This document shows positions 17,601-30,700 of a stretch of DNA of 64,000 nt, piece after piece. The first letter of the stretch is position 1, and each line of letters begins with the position of its first letter. A program made the translations under genes and the position numbers. The stretch comes from Hirudinaria manillensis. Lineage: Eukaryota > Annelida > Clitellata > Hirudinida > Hirudinidae. The stretch lies in assembly GCA_034509925.1 (NCBI GenBank), contig CM067529.1, positions 62,001-126,000 of the forward strand, written 5' to 3'. The notes below the pieces were generated by a model that was given only the letters and a program-made list of their open reading frames with translations, was not told the origin of the DNA and searched no databases.

Positions 17601-20600
17601 CGTTGCAACGTCCCCGCGACCGAAGAGCCCCGGATCTCGGCAGCGGATACCATTGCCTCTCTAAGTGCTTCCCATAGACCCGGACTATCTTCGGACATTG
17701 GGGACCCATTCTTTTTAGCCAATCTTTAAAAAAACACAACAGCAATATTAATAATAATAATAATAATAATAATAGAAGTAATAATACTTAGAAGAATTTT
17801 AGAATGATAATTATTTTGTTTTAATTTTAATATGACAATTATTTTGTTTGACCAGAGTGGCTTATTTAAGTTATTATATTTTTTGTTGTTGCAATTGACA
17901 TGACACATAATAATAATAATAGTTGATTTGTATAGCGCCATATGCATAGCGTCTGAGGCGCTTTGTGTGATGTTGTGTCTAGTCCGGTAGGTATTTCCTG
18001 AAGAGGTGAGTCTTCAGGTGACGCTTGAAGAGCTCCAGGGATGGCTAGGCTCTCACAGATGGGGGTAGCTCGTTCCAGACTGCCGGAGCGGCGTGTGAAA
18101 AACCTCTGTTGACGATGGTTGCCCTGTGAACGGGTTGATGGAGGTGGATGGTGTCAGATGAGCGAAGGCTAGAGGGTGGGTGGCGACGCTGTATGAGGCG
18201 ATGGAGGTATGGCGGACTTGACGTCGCGATATGTGATGGTTGATATTTTAAATGAGATTCGGGCGGCGATGGGTAACCAGTGCAGTTCTCTCAGGCACTC
18301 AGAGCTGTCAAGACTCGGGTTAAGTAGCACGAGCTTGGCTAACTTATTTTGGATGCCTTGAAGTGATTGGATCAGGGAAGCAGATGATCCATATAGAAGA
18401 GAGTTGCAGTAGTCGAGGCGAGATAGAACCAGCGAGCGGGCGAGTGCAGATGTTGTGTCAACGGAGAGGAGTGGGCGGATATGCCGTATAGCCCAGATGA
18501 GATGGTTGCAGGCTTTAACTATGGAGGCTATGTGTTGTCTAAATCTCAGATGAGAATCAAACGTGACCCCAAGAAGTTTTAGAGTAGCCGAGGAAGGGAG
18601 AGTAGTTCCTGCTATCTCTGCTGAGAGTTTGAGCTGTGGCTTCCTTTAGGCTCTAGTTGAGACCTGGCACCACAGACTTTTTGGCTATTGCTTGCAATAG
18701 CTTGTGAATAAACGAATAATAATAATAAATTGTTTGGAAATCTGGTATTTTCTCAATTCCTATTTAATGGAATTGAACAAGAAATTATATTCATTAAATC
18801 AATGAAATCACACCCGCAGCCACGTCTACAGAGCTATTCGAAGGTCCACAGTAGATGACTTGTTGTCCACGATTTAATTTTATGTTGGCCTTTGCAAACC
18901 ACCATGCTATTTTAACAGCCGTAATAGTTTTCCCCGTACCTAAAAAATTCAATGTGATGATCATTATCAAGACCAAAATTCCTACAAATAAGCCACTGAA
19001 GCTAAAACTTCATAACCAATAATACCAATTTTAATGCATTTTTTAGGAGAGGAGTTTGATTTTATTGGCATCGTGATAATAAGATATGATATTATAATAC
19101 TTTCACCAGACCTGTCAACAAATATTTTTATTATCTTCCCCTCTTTTTACAGAAAGCAACAGAAAGAATGAAATAAAATTTAAACCAGGTTGCTTTTCAT
19201 GATGACGCATAAAGCGATAGAATGAATGGAATAGAATTTAAACCAGGAGGGCCTTGAATCAGAGTGAATGGCCTAGTGAGAGCCATATGGATTGCTTTGC
19301 ACTGATTAGAATTGTTCTTAAGAAACCAACTGCCAGTCCCCGTTTCAATATCAAAAGTTCTTGTCCCGTAGAGTCCGGTCGTATCAAGAGAATCTGAGAA
19401 AAAATGTCATTCAAGATCGAGCACTTCTTAATTACTATCCCTTCATTATATTGTGAAATTATTATCTTTTCAAAACATTGTCTAATGTTATGATGTCCCA
19501 CTTTCTAGATGTTCCATTGAATGTCCAAGAGCTATTGCCTTACAGAGATCAGAACTTTTGCTTAACAAAGTCAACACATCACCCATTTTTCTTAAAAAAA
19601 AAGATTACCAATGCTGAAATGTCAAAACTAATTTTAAGTCGTTATTAGCCGACAAAGTTTATTCTACAGGTATGTCAACTAAAAAGTATAAAGCAACTTC
19701 TTATGTTAATTTTGTTTAATATAGCTCACATAAAAAAAACAATGTTTATGTCCTTGTATTAATATTTTGCTTACTTTTCAGGCAAGGGTTTTGAGAGGAA
19801 CTCAACTGTGCAAAGGTGTGATAAATCAGATATCATCACTTCATCAGGTGGCATGCAGTCAAATTGTTGGATCTTAAAGCTGAGTGTTTTTGTTTCATCT
19901 TCTGCTGCATAAGTTTTTTTTTTAATTTTCTTCTTTCCATCATCAGAATCATGAATGACCACTGCATGACACACCCATTTATTTGGAATGAAACCTTTGC
20001 AAACATTGCTTTCCTGGAGAATTGATAATCACGAATGCTGCTGATATTCTAAGCTTGATACATTTATTTAATGTAGTCATGAACAACTAAAAATTAACAA
20101 GATCCATGTAATTTCTTCGAATTTCAAATACAAAATTACAATTAAAATTGAACATCAAACTTACCATATTTTCTTGTCTAAGTGGAAATCTGATGCATAA
20201 AAAGTCTCCTATTTTACACTCATCATCATTAAAAACATCAATATTTATTCCCCTCTTTTTACAGAATAATTTCTCCAGCTTTAGCCACCCATAATACGAA
20301 TCATTTTCTTTTTGAAGATGAATCGGAACATTGTGGCAAACGATCGAATCACGGCTTTCGACGGCAGTTTCTGCCGCCTCCAACGACAGAATGGGAAGCC
20401 ATATCTTGAGGTATTCATTTATATTTGGATATCGCTCAGGTGTGCCAGATTTTGAAGATGTTACAAAGCAGTCAACCTGTAACAGATTAGGATTATGTTG
20501 ATTAATAAATGAATGTATCATAAGTTAAAGGCAATGCCATTACAGGATTTCTCTTGTGGCAAAGGCAAATATCTAATTGATCTGTTAAGCTGATCATTTT

Positions 20601-23600
20601 AATTTGAGGTCTCAAGTACCCATCAGTGATGCTTCTTCCTAAAAGGACAGCTAGAACTACTCCTGAAAAATGAAATAAAGAGTGCCATTAATGAGAAACT
20701 GAACTTGGAACTGAGCATTTCTTAACTATAAATATATATTATTTCCTAAACGTCAATAAAATAACTAATACTAAGATCAAGATTTGCACCTTTTTTGAGA
20801 TTAAGGGAAAATTTCACTTGAGGTCTGCTCATGATGCCATCATTTCTCATCTCAGAAGTTACTTCAGACATTCCCATTTTATACTTATTTCGAAGATTCA
20901 TTTTTTCTTTCACTTCTTGCCATTTCAGTTGAATTTCATCTTTGTTGCCATCACTTAAAGCAGAAAGAAATGTGCTCCAAAGTGAAGCTTGCACTTCATG
21001 AACATGCCTCTTTGGATCCAAGCTGACTTCATCCACAGTTTGCCTTGCATAAGATTTATGGAAGACATCTTTTTGAGCATCAAATATTTTTTTATCCCAC
21101 ATTAAATGTAAATCTTCTATTGTTGTATCTGGTATTCTCTGCTTGTCTGGTTTGTCAGCCAATGAAAGTTGATTGTGCTTGATTTGTTTGTGACGACCAG
21201 TGATTTTAGGCAAAAAGGGTGAAACAAACTCGAGCAAGTTTTCATTCAGCTCTGATATAAATATAGGAACAAAGAAAGGTCTTTCCAAAAATTGTGCGAG
21301 TTTTGTTAGATTTATTTCTTTATTATATTTTTTACTCATGTGCAAAATAATGTTTGCCTTGTTGCAAAGTTTAATGACATCTGAGCTCAAGTAAGGTGAT
21401 GATTCATTTCTTAGAGCAGCCTTAACCAGTCTGTGGACAACCAAATCTAAATATCTGCGAATTGGTGAAGTGAATTGGACGTAGGGCTTGCATTTTTTTC
21501 TGCACGGATTGAAACTATAATGATATTTATTCTTGATCTCATCGTCTCCAGAACAAACGTAAAAAGCATTTTCTTGAATCAAAAACCACTGTCTTAGGGC
21601 AATGGCATGGAGTGGATGCTTTTTTTCATTTCCAATCAGTTGAATGATCTTCTTGTGGCCATCCATGAATTTCATGCATTCATCCATCCTCATCACAGTT
21701 GATTTTAGAAATGTCACAAATTCTTCTTTTTTATTAATCTTTGTGTCAAAAAATCTATCAAAATATACAGAGCTTCCTAAAAGAAAAGACCATTCCTCCA
21801 TCCAAGCATTTTTCTTTTCTTCATTAGGTTCTTCCTGACACCTAAGAGGAATGACCAGAGGGAATTTCTTGACAAGAAATTTGGCCACTAGTGAGTTTGT
21901 GAGAATCATGAATTCTTCTATTAACTGGTGAGCTTCAAAGCATTGCTCGTTTATAAGCTCTGCTTCTTCTCGATACATCCACCCCATTTTTAGACGATCT
22001 TTCCTGAGCTTTTGTGAAACAGAAAACAAAAAGTGCAAGAGTGCGTTGAGATCTCCATCCATTGTGTTTTCATCAAGAATCTTCTGCACCTGCTTATAAG
22101 AAAAATGTTTTTTATTCTCTATGAAAGTTTCCTTGATAATAGGCTGCTGATCCAAATTAATCCTTCCCGATCTATCACAATGGAAATAGACAGAAAGGAC
22201 TCGACGTTTTTTCCCTTCCAAGAGACTGCAGTGATTATTGCTCAATGTCTTTGGAAGCATCGGCCTGACTCCAGCTAATGGATAGTATGAAGTCATTCGT
22301 TTTGAAGCTTCCTTGTCATGCTGGTCATCTTTGGAAACATAGTGACTTACATCAGCTATGTGGACAATTACGTTGCAATGACCTTCAGGAAATTTTTCAA
22401 TAGAAAGGGCATCATCTATATCTTTTGAGTTTTCAGGATCTACACTGATTGTGAGCAAATGAGTCAAATCTTCAATTGTTGGAGATGCTGCTACTTCAAA
22501 ATCACTATCTTCACTGTCATTATCTTTAGATTCCATATCATAGTCATTGGGAATTTGATATATCACATCCAAAATCATTTGGGTTTCTTCAACAGTGGAT
22601 CCAGCTCTCAGCATTCCACAGACATAACCTAGGGGATACATGTGGGAAAAATCCCACTGCATATACTTGACAACAAAGAGTGTTGACTCTTTTTCCTCGT
22701 GAGACAAATAACATGACTTCTTCAGATGTAAAACATAATCCTCAACATTTTCATAAACAAAGATCATATTCTTGCGGTCAAAGATAGTTTTTTCTCTCCA
22801 GACGTGGAGTTTAGGACCAATTCCATTCACAGGAATCATGAGATGATTGATATGTGGATCTACCTTGCACAAGTAGGTGTATTCTCTTCTGTTGAAGGCA
22901 TGATTAAGAACACCAACCACCGTTCCACGCTGTACTAAAGTCTCATCGTCACCCAATTCTTTGGTGTCCTTCAGTTGCACAACGACCTCGTCACCATCAA
23001 AGCAAGGGCCACAATTTTTTCTACTCCTGAGCTCAACGTTCAGCAGTTTACTCTCTTTGTTCACATCTAAAAAATCACACACGGCTCTGTTGGTTCCCTT
23101 CAGGTTCAACCGACACCTCTTGAAGAGACTGCCACTGGTTTGCAGCATCTCTTTCAATTTCGGGATGCTAAACATTTTGTAATACATTTCACCTGGCATG
23201 CTGACATTTTTGTTATATTCCTCTTCTATTCTTTGCCTGTAATTTTCATCAAGGTCCTGGTAAGGGAAGCCGATCCACTTTGAAGTCGCTCCTTTTTGAT
23301 CATCGAGGGCTTCTTCTAATGGAACAGGCAATTCACAGTAAGCACGTTCATCCACTACAATCTCGCAGTCAAATGCATTAAACTTTATCCATTGCCTTTT
23401 CCTTGAATGAAGGCTCTGATTAATACTTTCTGAAATGAAGACTATATCCTCTTCCATAAAACCCAACTTTATGAGCTTGTGAAAAAATGTGCAAGGTTGA
23501 TCATTGCATTGGTATTCCACTGAGTGAATTTCTGAGACAACGGAGTCTCCTTTATAGAATAACTTTTTTATCCATTTATGCCCAGTTCTGCACAGAGCTA

Positions 23601-25250
23601 CATGTTTTTTCTTCATTTCAAACATTGATGGATTCTCTCTGAAGCAAGTGGAACAATAATAGATAAAAAGTCCTGAAAAATTTTTATGGAAATCCAACAG
23701 CTCAATCCTCAGTCTCAGATCTGATTGCAGGAGATCCTGAATAAAAACAGACAAAACATGGCCATTTAAATATTTGAACCACATTTCCATCTCATCCAAA
23801 GTATGTGGATAGGGACATTGATAACCCATCCTGCATTTCTTTCCAAGCATAAATTGGTGACATATGACTTTAGTTTTCTTCCCCCTGACATCTCTAATAA
23901 GTGACCAAAGATCTGTTTTTGCATTTTTGGCACTAACAGCAAGGTGGTCACGTGGACATTTGTGATCAGGGTCCTTGAGCAGTTCATATTTCCACTGTGA
24001 GCTCGTATTACGAACATCAACGAGGCAAGATCTGCATACCAGGAGAATGTTATATTTCTCTCTTAGGCAGCTATATAACTTCAAGGACTTGTGTTTGGCT
24101 TTTCTAATTCTACAAGTTTGATTGTTCTCAAATGGATTTTTTCCTATAATTAAAAAAATGTGTTTTTATTCGTAATTTTATAACAGAAAGATGAGCATTT
24201 AAGCGTTAAACAGATTATGTCATCATTTAAAACTTTTCTTAAAAAAAATTAAAGCTTCAAAATTTAGATGCAGAGCTAAACCAGGGGAAGTCATTTAATA
24301 CAATCAATATAGACAAATTTTGTAACAACAACAAAAATTATTATAACATTTATATTATTATTACATTATGTTAATGCAATGGCAGATCTAAGGTTTGTCG
24401 ATTGGGGAGACAGGTTCAACCTTTAAATTGAATATTTTCATAAATTTTGCTTGGTTCTGGCCTCTCCCATCATTATATTCTGACTCTCTTCCAAATTTTG
24501 GTCACTGTCCTGTCAAAGTGTCCTAGATCTGCCACTGTGATAGTAAATGCAATTATAGAGCAGTGATCATAGAAAACTTCACTTTTTTCCCATTCAGTAG
24601 TCGACACGTTGTCGATGGAAATGTTTTTTGGAATGTTTTGCACTTTTTCTGAAATAAATAAATTGTATTATAACATTGCAATATCATTCCTACTTGTGGA
24701 GTAATGGCAACAATCACATTGGCTTAGCCATAGGTGCAAAGAAGGAGAATTATTCCCTTTCCCTTCCTTAGTAAATTTGCCCCTCAAGTGATTTTTGATA
24801 TCAAAAGCAAAAGGTCATCACTTTCAGGATAATAAAAATAAAATTTATATCATCCCCATTGCGGACCGATTTCAAAACCATGGCCTTGCCACTGTATAGT
24901 CGATGCGTGTCACGTTCGATACCCAGGCTGCACCGCCATTGGGGATAGTTGATGTACAAATCTCGATCTATTAAAAAGTGCCTTCGTATCCTATTAATAC
25001 AAGTGAGGCAAAAAAATAAATACAAATGAAAAAAATTATTTTTAAAGGAATCTACTTTTAAAACACTTGGTCGTTGGTGTGCTGCTAATGGAAATGTTAG
25101 GAAAGTTTGAAAAAGAATGTTTATTTTCCGCAACATTGGAAATATCAGAAAAAATGCTTTCAGAATTCACAGCATCATCCACAAGTTCTTCTCTTGTCCT
25201 ATGATAAGACTTGTATTTCTGTTTTGACTTCAGATGCTGCTGCGATTTTT
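14661..25250 (-). CDS. HELZ2-like protein: CCCH finger, RNB exoribonuclease, UPF1-type helicase
   Basis: Predicted 3'-5' exoribonuclease fused to an SF1 RNA helicase. One huge exon (about 24145-20770) carries a CX8CX5CX3H finger (CHQFMLGKKCRMGYQCPYPH) and the RNB domain, with catalytic box DPENSKDIDDAL and the late motif FTSPIRRYLDLVVHR. About twelve smaller exons follow and encode the helicase: FTLIQGPPG at 19.23 kb joined to TGKT at 18.94 kb (Walker A), CGPSNSSVDV, IIDECG (Walker B, 17.1 kb), VGDHKQLHPIV (16.4 kb), LQYRM-HEKICEFPS, and TDEHQINVALTRAKHGL (15.0 kb), ending at the stop 14663-14661. Upstream coding-like exons lie at about 25250-25068, 24985-24850 and 24649-24580. Vertebrate HELZ2 has helicase modules on both sides of RNB; here I see only the downstream one. 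All key RNB and helicase residues I can check are present. N-terminal exons are uncertain. Confidence 0.85.
17745..17775. repeat. (AAT)n microsatellite
   Basis: About ten AAT triplets in an intron of the HELZ2-like gene, on the far side of the adjacent helicase exon from the LINE fragment. It is probably simple-sequence DNA; the LINE has its own AAT tail at about 17908. Confidence 0.7.
17907..18730 (-). mobile_element. 5'-truncated, decayed non-LTR retrotransposon (CR1/L2-like) 3' end
   Basis: Read on the minus strand, 18.6-18.2 kb encodes the C-terminal part of a LINE reverse transcriptase: LGVTFDSHLRFRQHI, LDYCNSLLYGSSASLI, QNKLAKLV and LRELHWLPIAARI. After a frameshift it continues as HAAPAVWNELPPSVRA, then an in-frame TAG, then PSLELFKRHLKTHLF. 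The element ends in a short (ATT)n tail at about 17921-17908. Only the last 0.8 kb or so is present and it has at least one frameshift and one stop, so it is dead. It sits antisense to nothing: it has the same orientation as the HELZ2-like host gene, inside the intron that follows the Walker A exon. The microsatellite tail suits the CR1/L2 group, but clade assignment needs a tree. Confidence 0.85.
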
Positions 25251-27744
25251 CTATATTTCAACAAATTTAATAATAGTTTCAAGTCATTTTACAATGTAAA
25301 TAATTAAGGAATATTCAACAGTGGATTTAATATATTGATGTCATGATTATTAATGACAGTAAGTTTTAAAACTCTATCAGAATATTGCTTTTTATACAAT
25401 TTAAGAAATTATTAATCTACACTCTTTTATTAAATTTAATTTTGACATAAAACATTTTCTAGATATATGTTACTATAACATTGGATTCTTAGAAATGCAT
25501 TTCTTGTGATATGAAGAGACCATTTAAAAATTCTTTTATAATATTTCTTAACTTTAGACAATTATTTCTAGGATAATTCATGCCTATTTCATATTGATAA
25601 ATGAGAAACTGCTTTTACTGAATTGATTCCTTATTTTATCAGCCCTTTCTTTATCTTTCCTGATTCTCTCTTTATCCTTCAAAAATGTAACATCAGTTAG
25701 AAATCTAACCTTCGAAGTAAATGTATTTCATTCATTTAAATTCATTCGTTCACACAACGTTAGCACTTTCTGTCGATCGTTGCAGAGCATTAAAACTTCA
25801 AACAATGTAATCAATTGCACCAATTATTCTTGGCTAATTGTTGTTATAGAATATATATATAATATATATGAATTGTTATTTACATCAACATTATTTACAT
25901 CATTTGTTAACTATATAAACTTATTTATAATTTTAATGAAATAAATTATGTTAATTTAATTTCTAGCTAAAATTTTAGCACGACTTTTAAAAGCTATTTC
26001 AAAAGCTTAAATAAATGTGCACCCATCAAAATATATGTCAAGATTACATCACAAAGAGTAGGGATTTAGATTAATTATAATAACCAATGATGATCGATTA
26101 CTTGGCGTTCGAGTGCCTTGATTTCATTGTCATAGTCACAAGGGATTGTGCATTGGTCACGACATTTCTGAGCCTCGAATAAAAATGTTTCCTTAAAAAT
26201 AGCTTTTCTTCAGTCGAAACATGAGAAAATGTTAAATGCAATTAATAATATTTAATATTTATTAAAAACAATTTATTTTATTGATTTTATGTTTAAAGTT
26301 TCATCTCACTTGTTTTGAAACAAATTTTGTATTCCCACACACTATGTAGTCACGAATATCTTTGAACATCTTTATGGCTTTGCTCCAGTACTGATTTCCA
26401 ATAAGTTAAATTATCATTAACATGGAGTGAATTATGCATTAAATGACTTTATAAATAAGTAATAAATTTGTTTTGAATAGTTAAGTAATTAATTGATAGT
26501 TATCTTGTTTTAATTCTTGATTTTTTAATTGTTTCTCAAGACTAAAAATCTATGCTTGAATCAGCAATTTGAGTATCAAGTATTAGAATTGATCTCCAAA
26601 TCTAAATGAAATCTTATACAAATTATTACAATTTTCTTAACCATTTATAAAGTTTCAGTTTTAAACAAAATAGCTCCTAACTATCTCAATGAAATTCATG
26701 ATGTAATATTTTAAATAGTCACAATGTCCTCCTTGATTTTCGAGTAAATTGATAAAAAAAAATTATAAACGATTCGTAATTTGCAGGCATAACATTTTCA
26801 AGACCACAATCACATCCTAGTGGTTAAATAATAACTTTTTAAAGTTTTTAAATTTCCTAAATTGAAACTCTTAATTTCTATGGTTACATCATCTCAAGAC
26901 AATTGCTGGATGAGTGAGTTTAGTTTTTTGTACTAATTATTAGCATGTTTAGAAATTTAAAAAACTTGCCGTCGAAAATAAATCTCAAAAATATGAGTTC
27001 ATAAGACACTCAAATCGTATTGCTTATACAAAAACGAAACTCCTGAACAAATATCACGACATAAATTAAAATTAAAACTGACCTAATCTGAATTTGCAAA
27101 TGTTTCTCGTAACAATTAAGGTCGATTTCGATTTTTATCGAATATTAGCAAAAAGAGAACATAAACCAATTGCATAGAAACAAGAGTGATTACCCGCTTT
27201 CGTTCTGAGGCTATTTTAAGAATTTAGATCACGCTATAGGCGCCAAAGAACTTATGAGGACCATTTGTGTTTTTGTCACACTTCTCACCAGCGTTTCTTT
27301 CAAATGTCTATCGGGGTGCTGGGGGGATATTCTTTCCGTAAAGTAAAGCCAGTGCCACCCCGGAGAAATACAAATCAACCGAGAATAAATTTAAAACTTA
27401 TCGTGTGGTAAATGTACAGGTGCAGGTTTGAATGCAGAAGCGTAGTATGAAAGTCTGAAATTTCAGCTGAAGAATTTCTAGGCATAGTAGGCTTTGAGGA
27501 TACCTCGGCGATTAAAATTTGAGAATATATTTTTTTATTATTTTTCTTAGTTTTTTAAGATTGAGTTTTGTGCCTTTAATCCTGATAAGCCAATGCTAGA
27601 GATATTCACATTTTTCATAAAGTTTGAAAAAATAATTAGTTATATTGTTTTATAAATTTGAGTTTAAGATATAATTTTTATGTAAAATTAGACAGAATCA
27701 TCGCCACATCTCCAAGAAACTGTTGATCGTCTGCTCATTAAAAC
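25251..27744. other. AT-rich spacer between HELZ2-like and alpha2-delta genes, with possible minus-strand exons
   Basis: This is the head-to-head space between a minus-strand and a plus-strand gene, so promoters for both should lie here. Most of it is AT-rich with no clear signal. Minus-strand coding-like pieces occur at 26173-26102 and about 25700-25600; they may be 5' exons of the HELZ2-like gene. The short stretch 25850-25875 is an ATATAT run. Confidence 0.45.
26102..26173 (-). CDS. Candidate upstream exon (HELZ2-like gene or separate)
   Basis: A 72-bp open block between an acceptor (TTCGAG before GCTCAG) and a donor (CGCCAA/GTAATC), exactly 24 codons. It contains the Cys-rich string CRDQCTIPCDYDNEIKALE, which looks protein-like and not random. 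Phase 0 at both ends. No family match comes to mind. It could be a zinc-binding N-terminal exon of the HELZ2-like gene, which starts somewhere upstream of 24.1 kb. Confidence 0.35.
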
Positions 27745-30700
27745 ATGGATTTAGCTCTGACATTTGCTTTTCTTTTCATCGTCGATCTAATATCCGCATT
27801 TGAAAGACCGCGAGAAGTAGATAAGTGGGCAAGGGAAATCGATGCACTTGCCCAGCAACTTGCAGATACTTACTTGGGGGATAGTGAGTTTCTGAAAGGA
27901 GTTACGGAGAGTTGTTCTTTTATACAAGACAGATCAGATGGTTTAGAAATAGCGGAGCGGGCTGCTCGTGCATTAGGTGCCAAGTTTTTGTAATTAAGCA
28001 CTAGTTCTGTGTAACTATTCTAGTCGATGATAATGTATTAAAGTCGGAATTACAAATATAGCTTTAAAGTAAAGTTTAATTCATGTTTGATGTATCCTCA
28101 GATATCGAGTTTTTGTCGGCCATGGAAAGTAAAGACGTGTTCAAAGATGTAGCCGTCAATGAATATTTAAAGATGTCTTCATCTGAATTAGACGAAGATA
28201 CTAAGATTAAAATGAGTAAAAATTTTAAAATTCTCCCAACAGGGTATGCCTTTTCGTTCATTCTATTTATAGCAGTCTTATTAATTCACTCGATGATGTG
28301 TTTAAGTGAATATAATTAACTTAACTTCGAATATAACCATCAGTAATTTGTGATAACCGGATTAAGCAATATTTGAAGCTCTTTTCTGTTTCAAGGGACG
28401 ATAGCTTGTGGATAAGTGATAGTGTCCAAGCCGAAACAGACATACTCAAAGACGTGCTTTGGTCTGCGAATGTCGTTCCTCACATGTCAGATCTACTGAA
28501 AAATCACAGTTTAATAGGTTAATACGTCAGGCATACTTTAAGCCTCTCCATATTTAACGCATCGTGAATGGTTTAATAATATCTACAGTTGCAGATTATA
28601 ATTTTAGATTTGCAGAAACATTTTTCGACAATAACTATAAAATCTGAATATATGTTATTGCGGGATGTTTATTGTGCCGGGCTCCCGCCAGTACCATCAA
28701 TTGCTTACTTAAATTTTTCACCGGTCATGGTCGACGATTTCAGATTTCGTGTACTTAGGAACAATTAACGGGGTGTTGCGTGTGATACCCGATATGGAAA
28801 TGCCAAATACTGAGAGAGAGTTGGAGTTCAGGCTCCAGTCATGGTATCTTGGAAAAGCTTCCCATCAGCAAGTAATCATCATAATGGACACCAGCTCTTC
28901 CATGGGGTTATATGAAGAAGAACAGTAATTAATCAAGTTGCTTATATACTTATTGTCATTAGAATGCTATGCTATGCTGTCTGTTTAAAATTTAGCACTG
29001 AAACCACTCCACAAGTAAGAAGCTAACGAAACTATTTCCCTTACATTTTGTTTGTAGAACAGATCAAATTTGTGTAAAATATTGAGCTTAATTTTTAATT
29101 TTGTATATGTCTGATATTAAAAGTGAGATCATATCGCATTAAACTACTTCTAAATTTCACCTGTTAGTTTGATGAATGCTAAAGAAGTGGCAGTCCTGTT
29201 GGTGCAATCCTTTACTTCCCACGTGGATTTTAATGTCATCACGTCATCATCTATGATATGGGACATTCAGGGTCAGACCATCGAACATTCCACTATGTTT
29301 TTGAGATGTCTTCATCCCCCGACGTGCGAATTTTATTCGGCTAACGAGCAGAATAAAAACGTCTTTATAGACCTTATTTGGAGAATTAGACCAAGGGGAG
29401 GCACAGATCTGCAGTCAGTTTTAACTTTCATTTTATGTTAAACATTAATTGACTTTGAAGAATTTTGTCTAATAATATAATAATGGATTAATGAACTTCA
29501 AATAATGGTAATAAAATAAGCTAAATGGTTTATTGTAGTACTTCCATCAATGCACCAATAGACTTTCCTAACTTTACTTTCCTTGTAGTCGGGCTCTCGC
29601 AATGGCATTTGAACTTTTGGATGAGGTCAGATCATGTAAGAAGTCTATCTATCTTATAACCAGTGGACAAGACAGAGACAAAAGAGTGAGGTGCAGCTCA
29701 GGTAGAGAGATAAGCGACGATTTAGATTTGTTGTTCAACACGATCTACCTATAATCATCTTCAAGATGTAGACATTTTAAATATTGACTATTAACATAAT
29801 GGTTATGTATGAGCAGTATTATTCAAATTATATTTGAAATGACATCATTTATGAAGAATTTTAAGTTATTGTGCAGGAACGAATCATTATCTTGAAGAAA
29901 ACCAGAGGAAATTTGTACCTGGGGATGTTTGCAAATACAATGTGGAGACAACGCTACTCGACGTTTCCATCATGCAGTATTTCGTAAGACACCAGGTTCG
30001 CTAATTTGTTTGTCTGTGGAAATGAGAGCATGTTTAATGGTAAGATGTTTAGATACATTATGAGAATTTGGATTAGTAATTTATTGGTCCCACCCATCCG
30101 ATGCCTTAATCCAGTAAGGCAGCCTACAAAATTAAAATGTAGCCAAAAGCTACTAAATGCATTTCTAACAGAATAGTCAACTTATGGGATATACAATTAA
30201 TACTCTAAGTATATATCTCTAGTAACGTGAAATGTTAGGAAATTTTTTAAGTTTGGTAGATTTTCAGCTTTGTTGATAATTCATAAATTGTTTCTGGTTT
30301 CAGGTTGATATAAATACCTTTATCACTACAAACCAGTACATATTCTATAGCAGATTATCACGAGTTGCTTGTAAAAATGGTGGTGTGTCGCTTTGGATTA
30401 ATAGGACGAGAGACTACTATGAACAGATGAAGTTGTACTCCTACCTGAGACATTATTCATTTCTTGACTCTGGTTTACTAATTGAGACGTCGTCCCTAAC
30501 ATCTCAATCTCTTGAATCGCAACTGTTCTTCAGTGAAGCTTATTTCATCCCCACTAGTAACAGCACCAACGAGTTTGTTGAAAGTTATCATTTATTTATT
30601 TCATGGCTCTCTGAGTTATAGTCAAAATTAATGCTGCTTATGCACCGAATCATTGTATTTTATTTTGATTTATCTTAAAAAGAAAAGGGGCCGTGTAATC

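Noticed and set aside
28672-28743. Reading straight through the alpha2-delta VWA region without an intron
   Set aside because: Stops appear in the needed frame; a small intron of about 60-70 bp ending TTTCAG at 28743 explains it, though its donor is uncertain.
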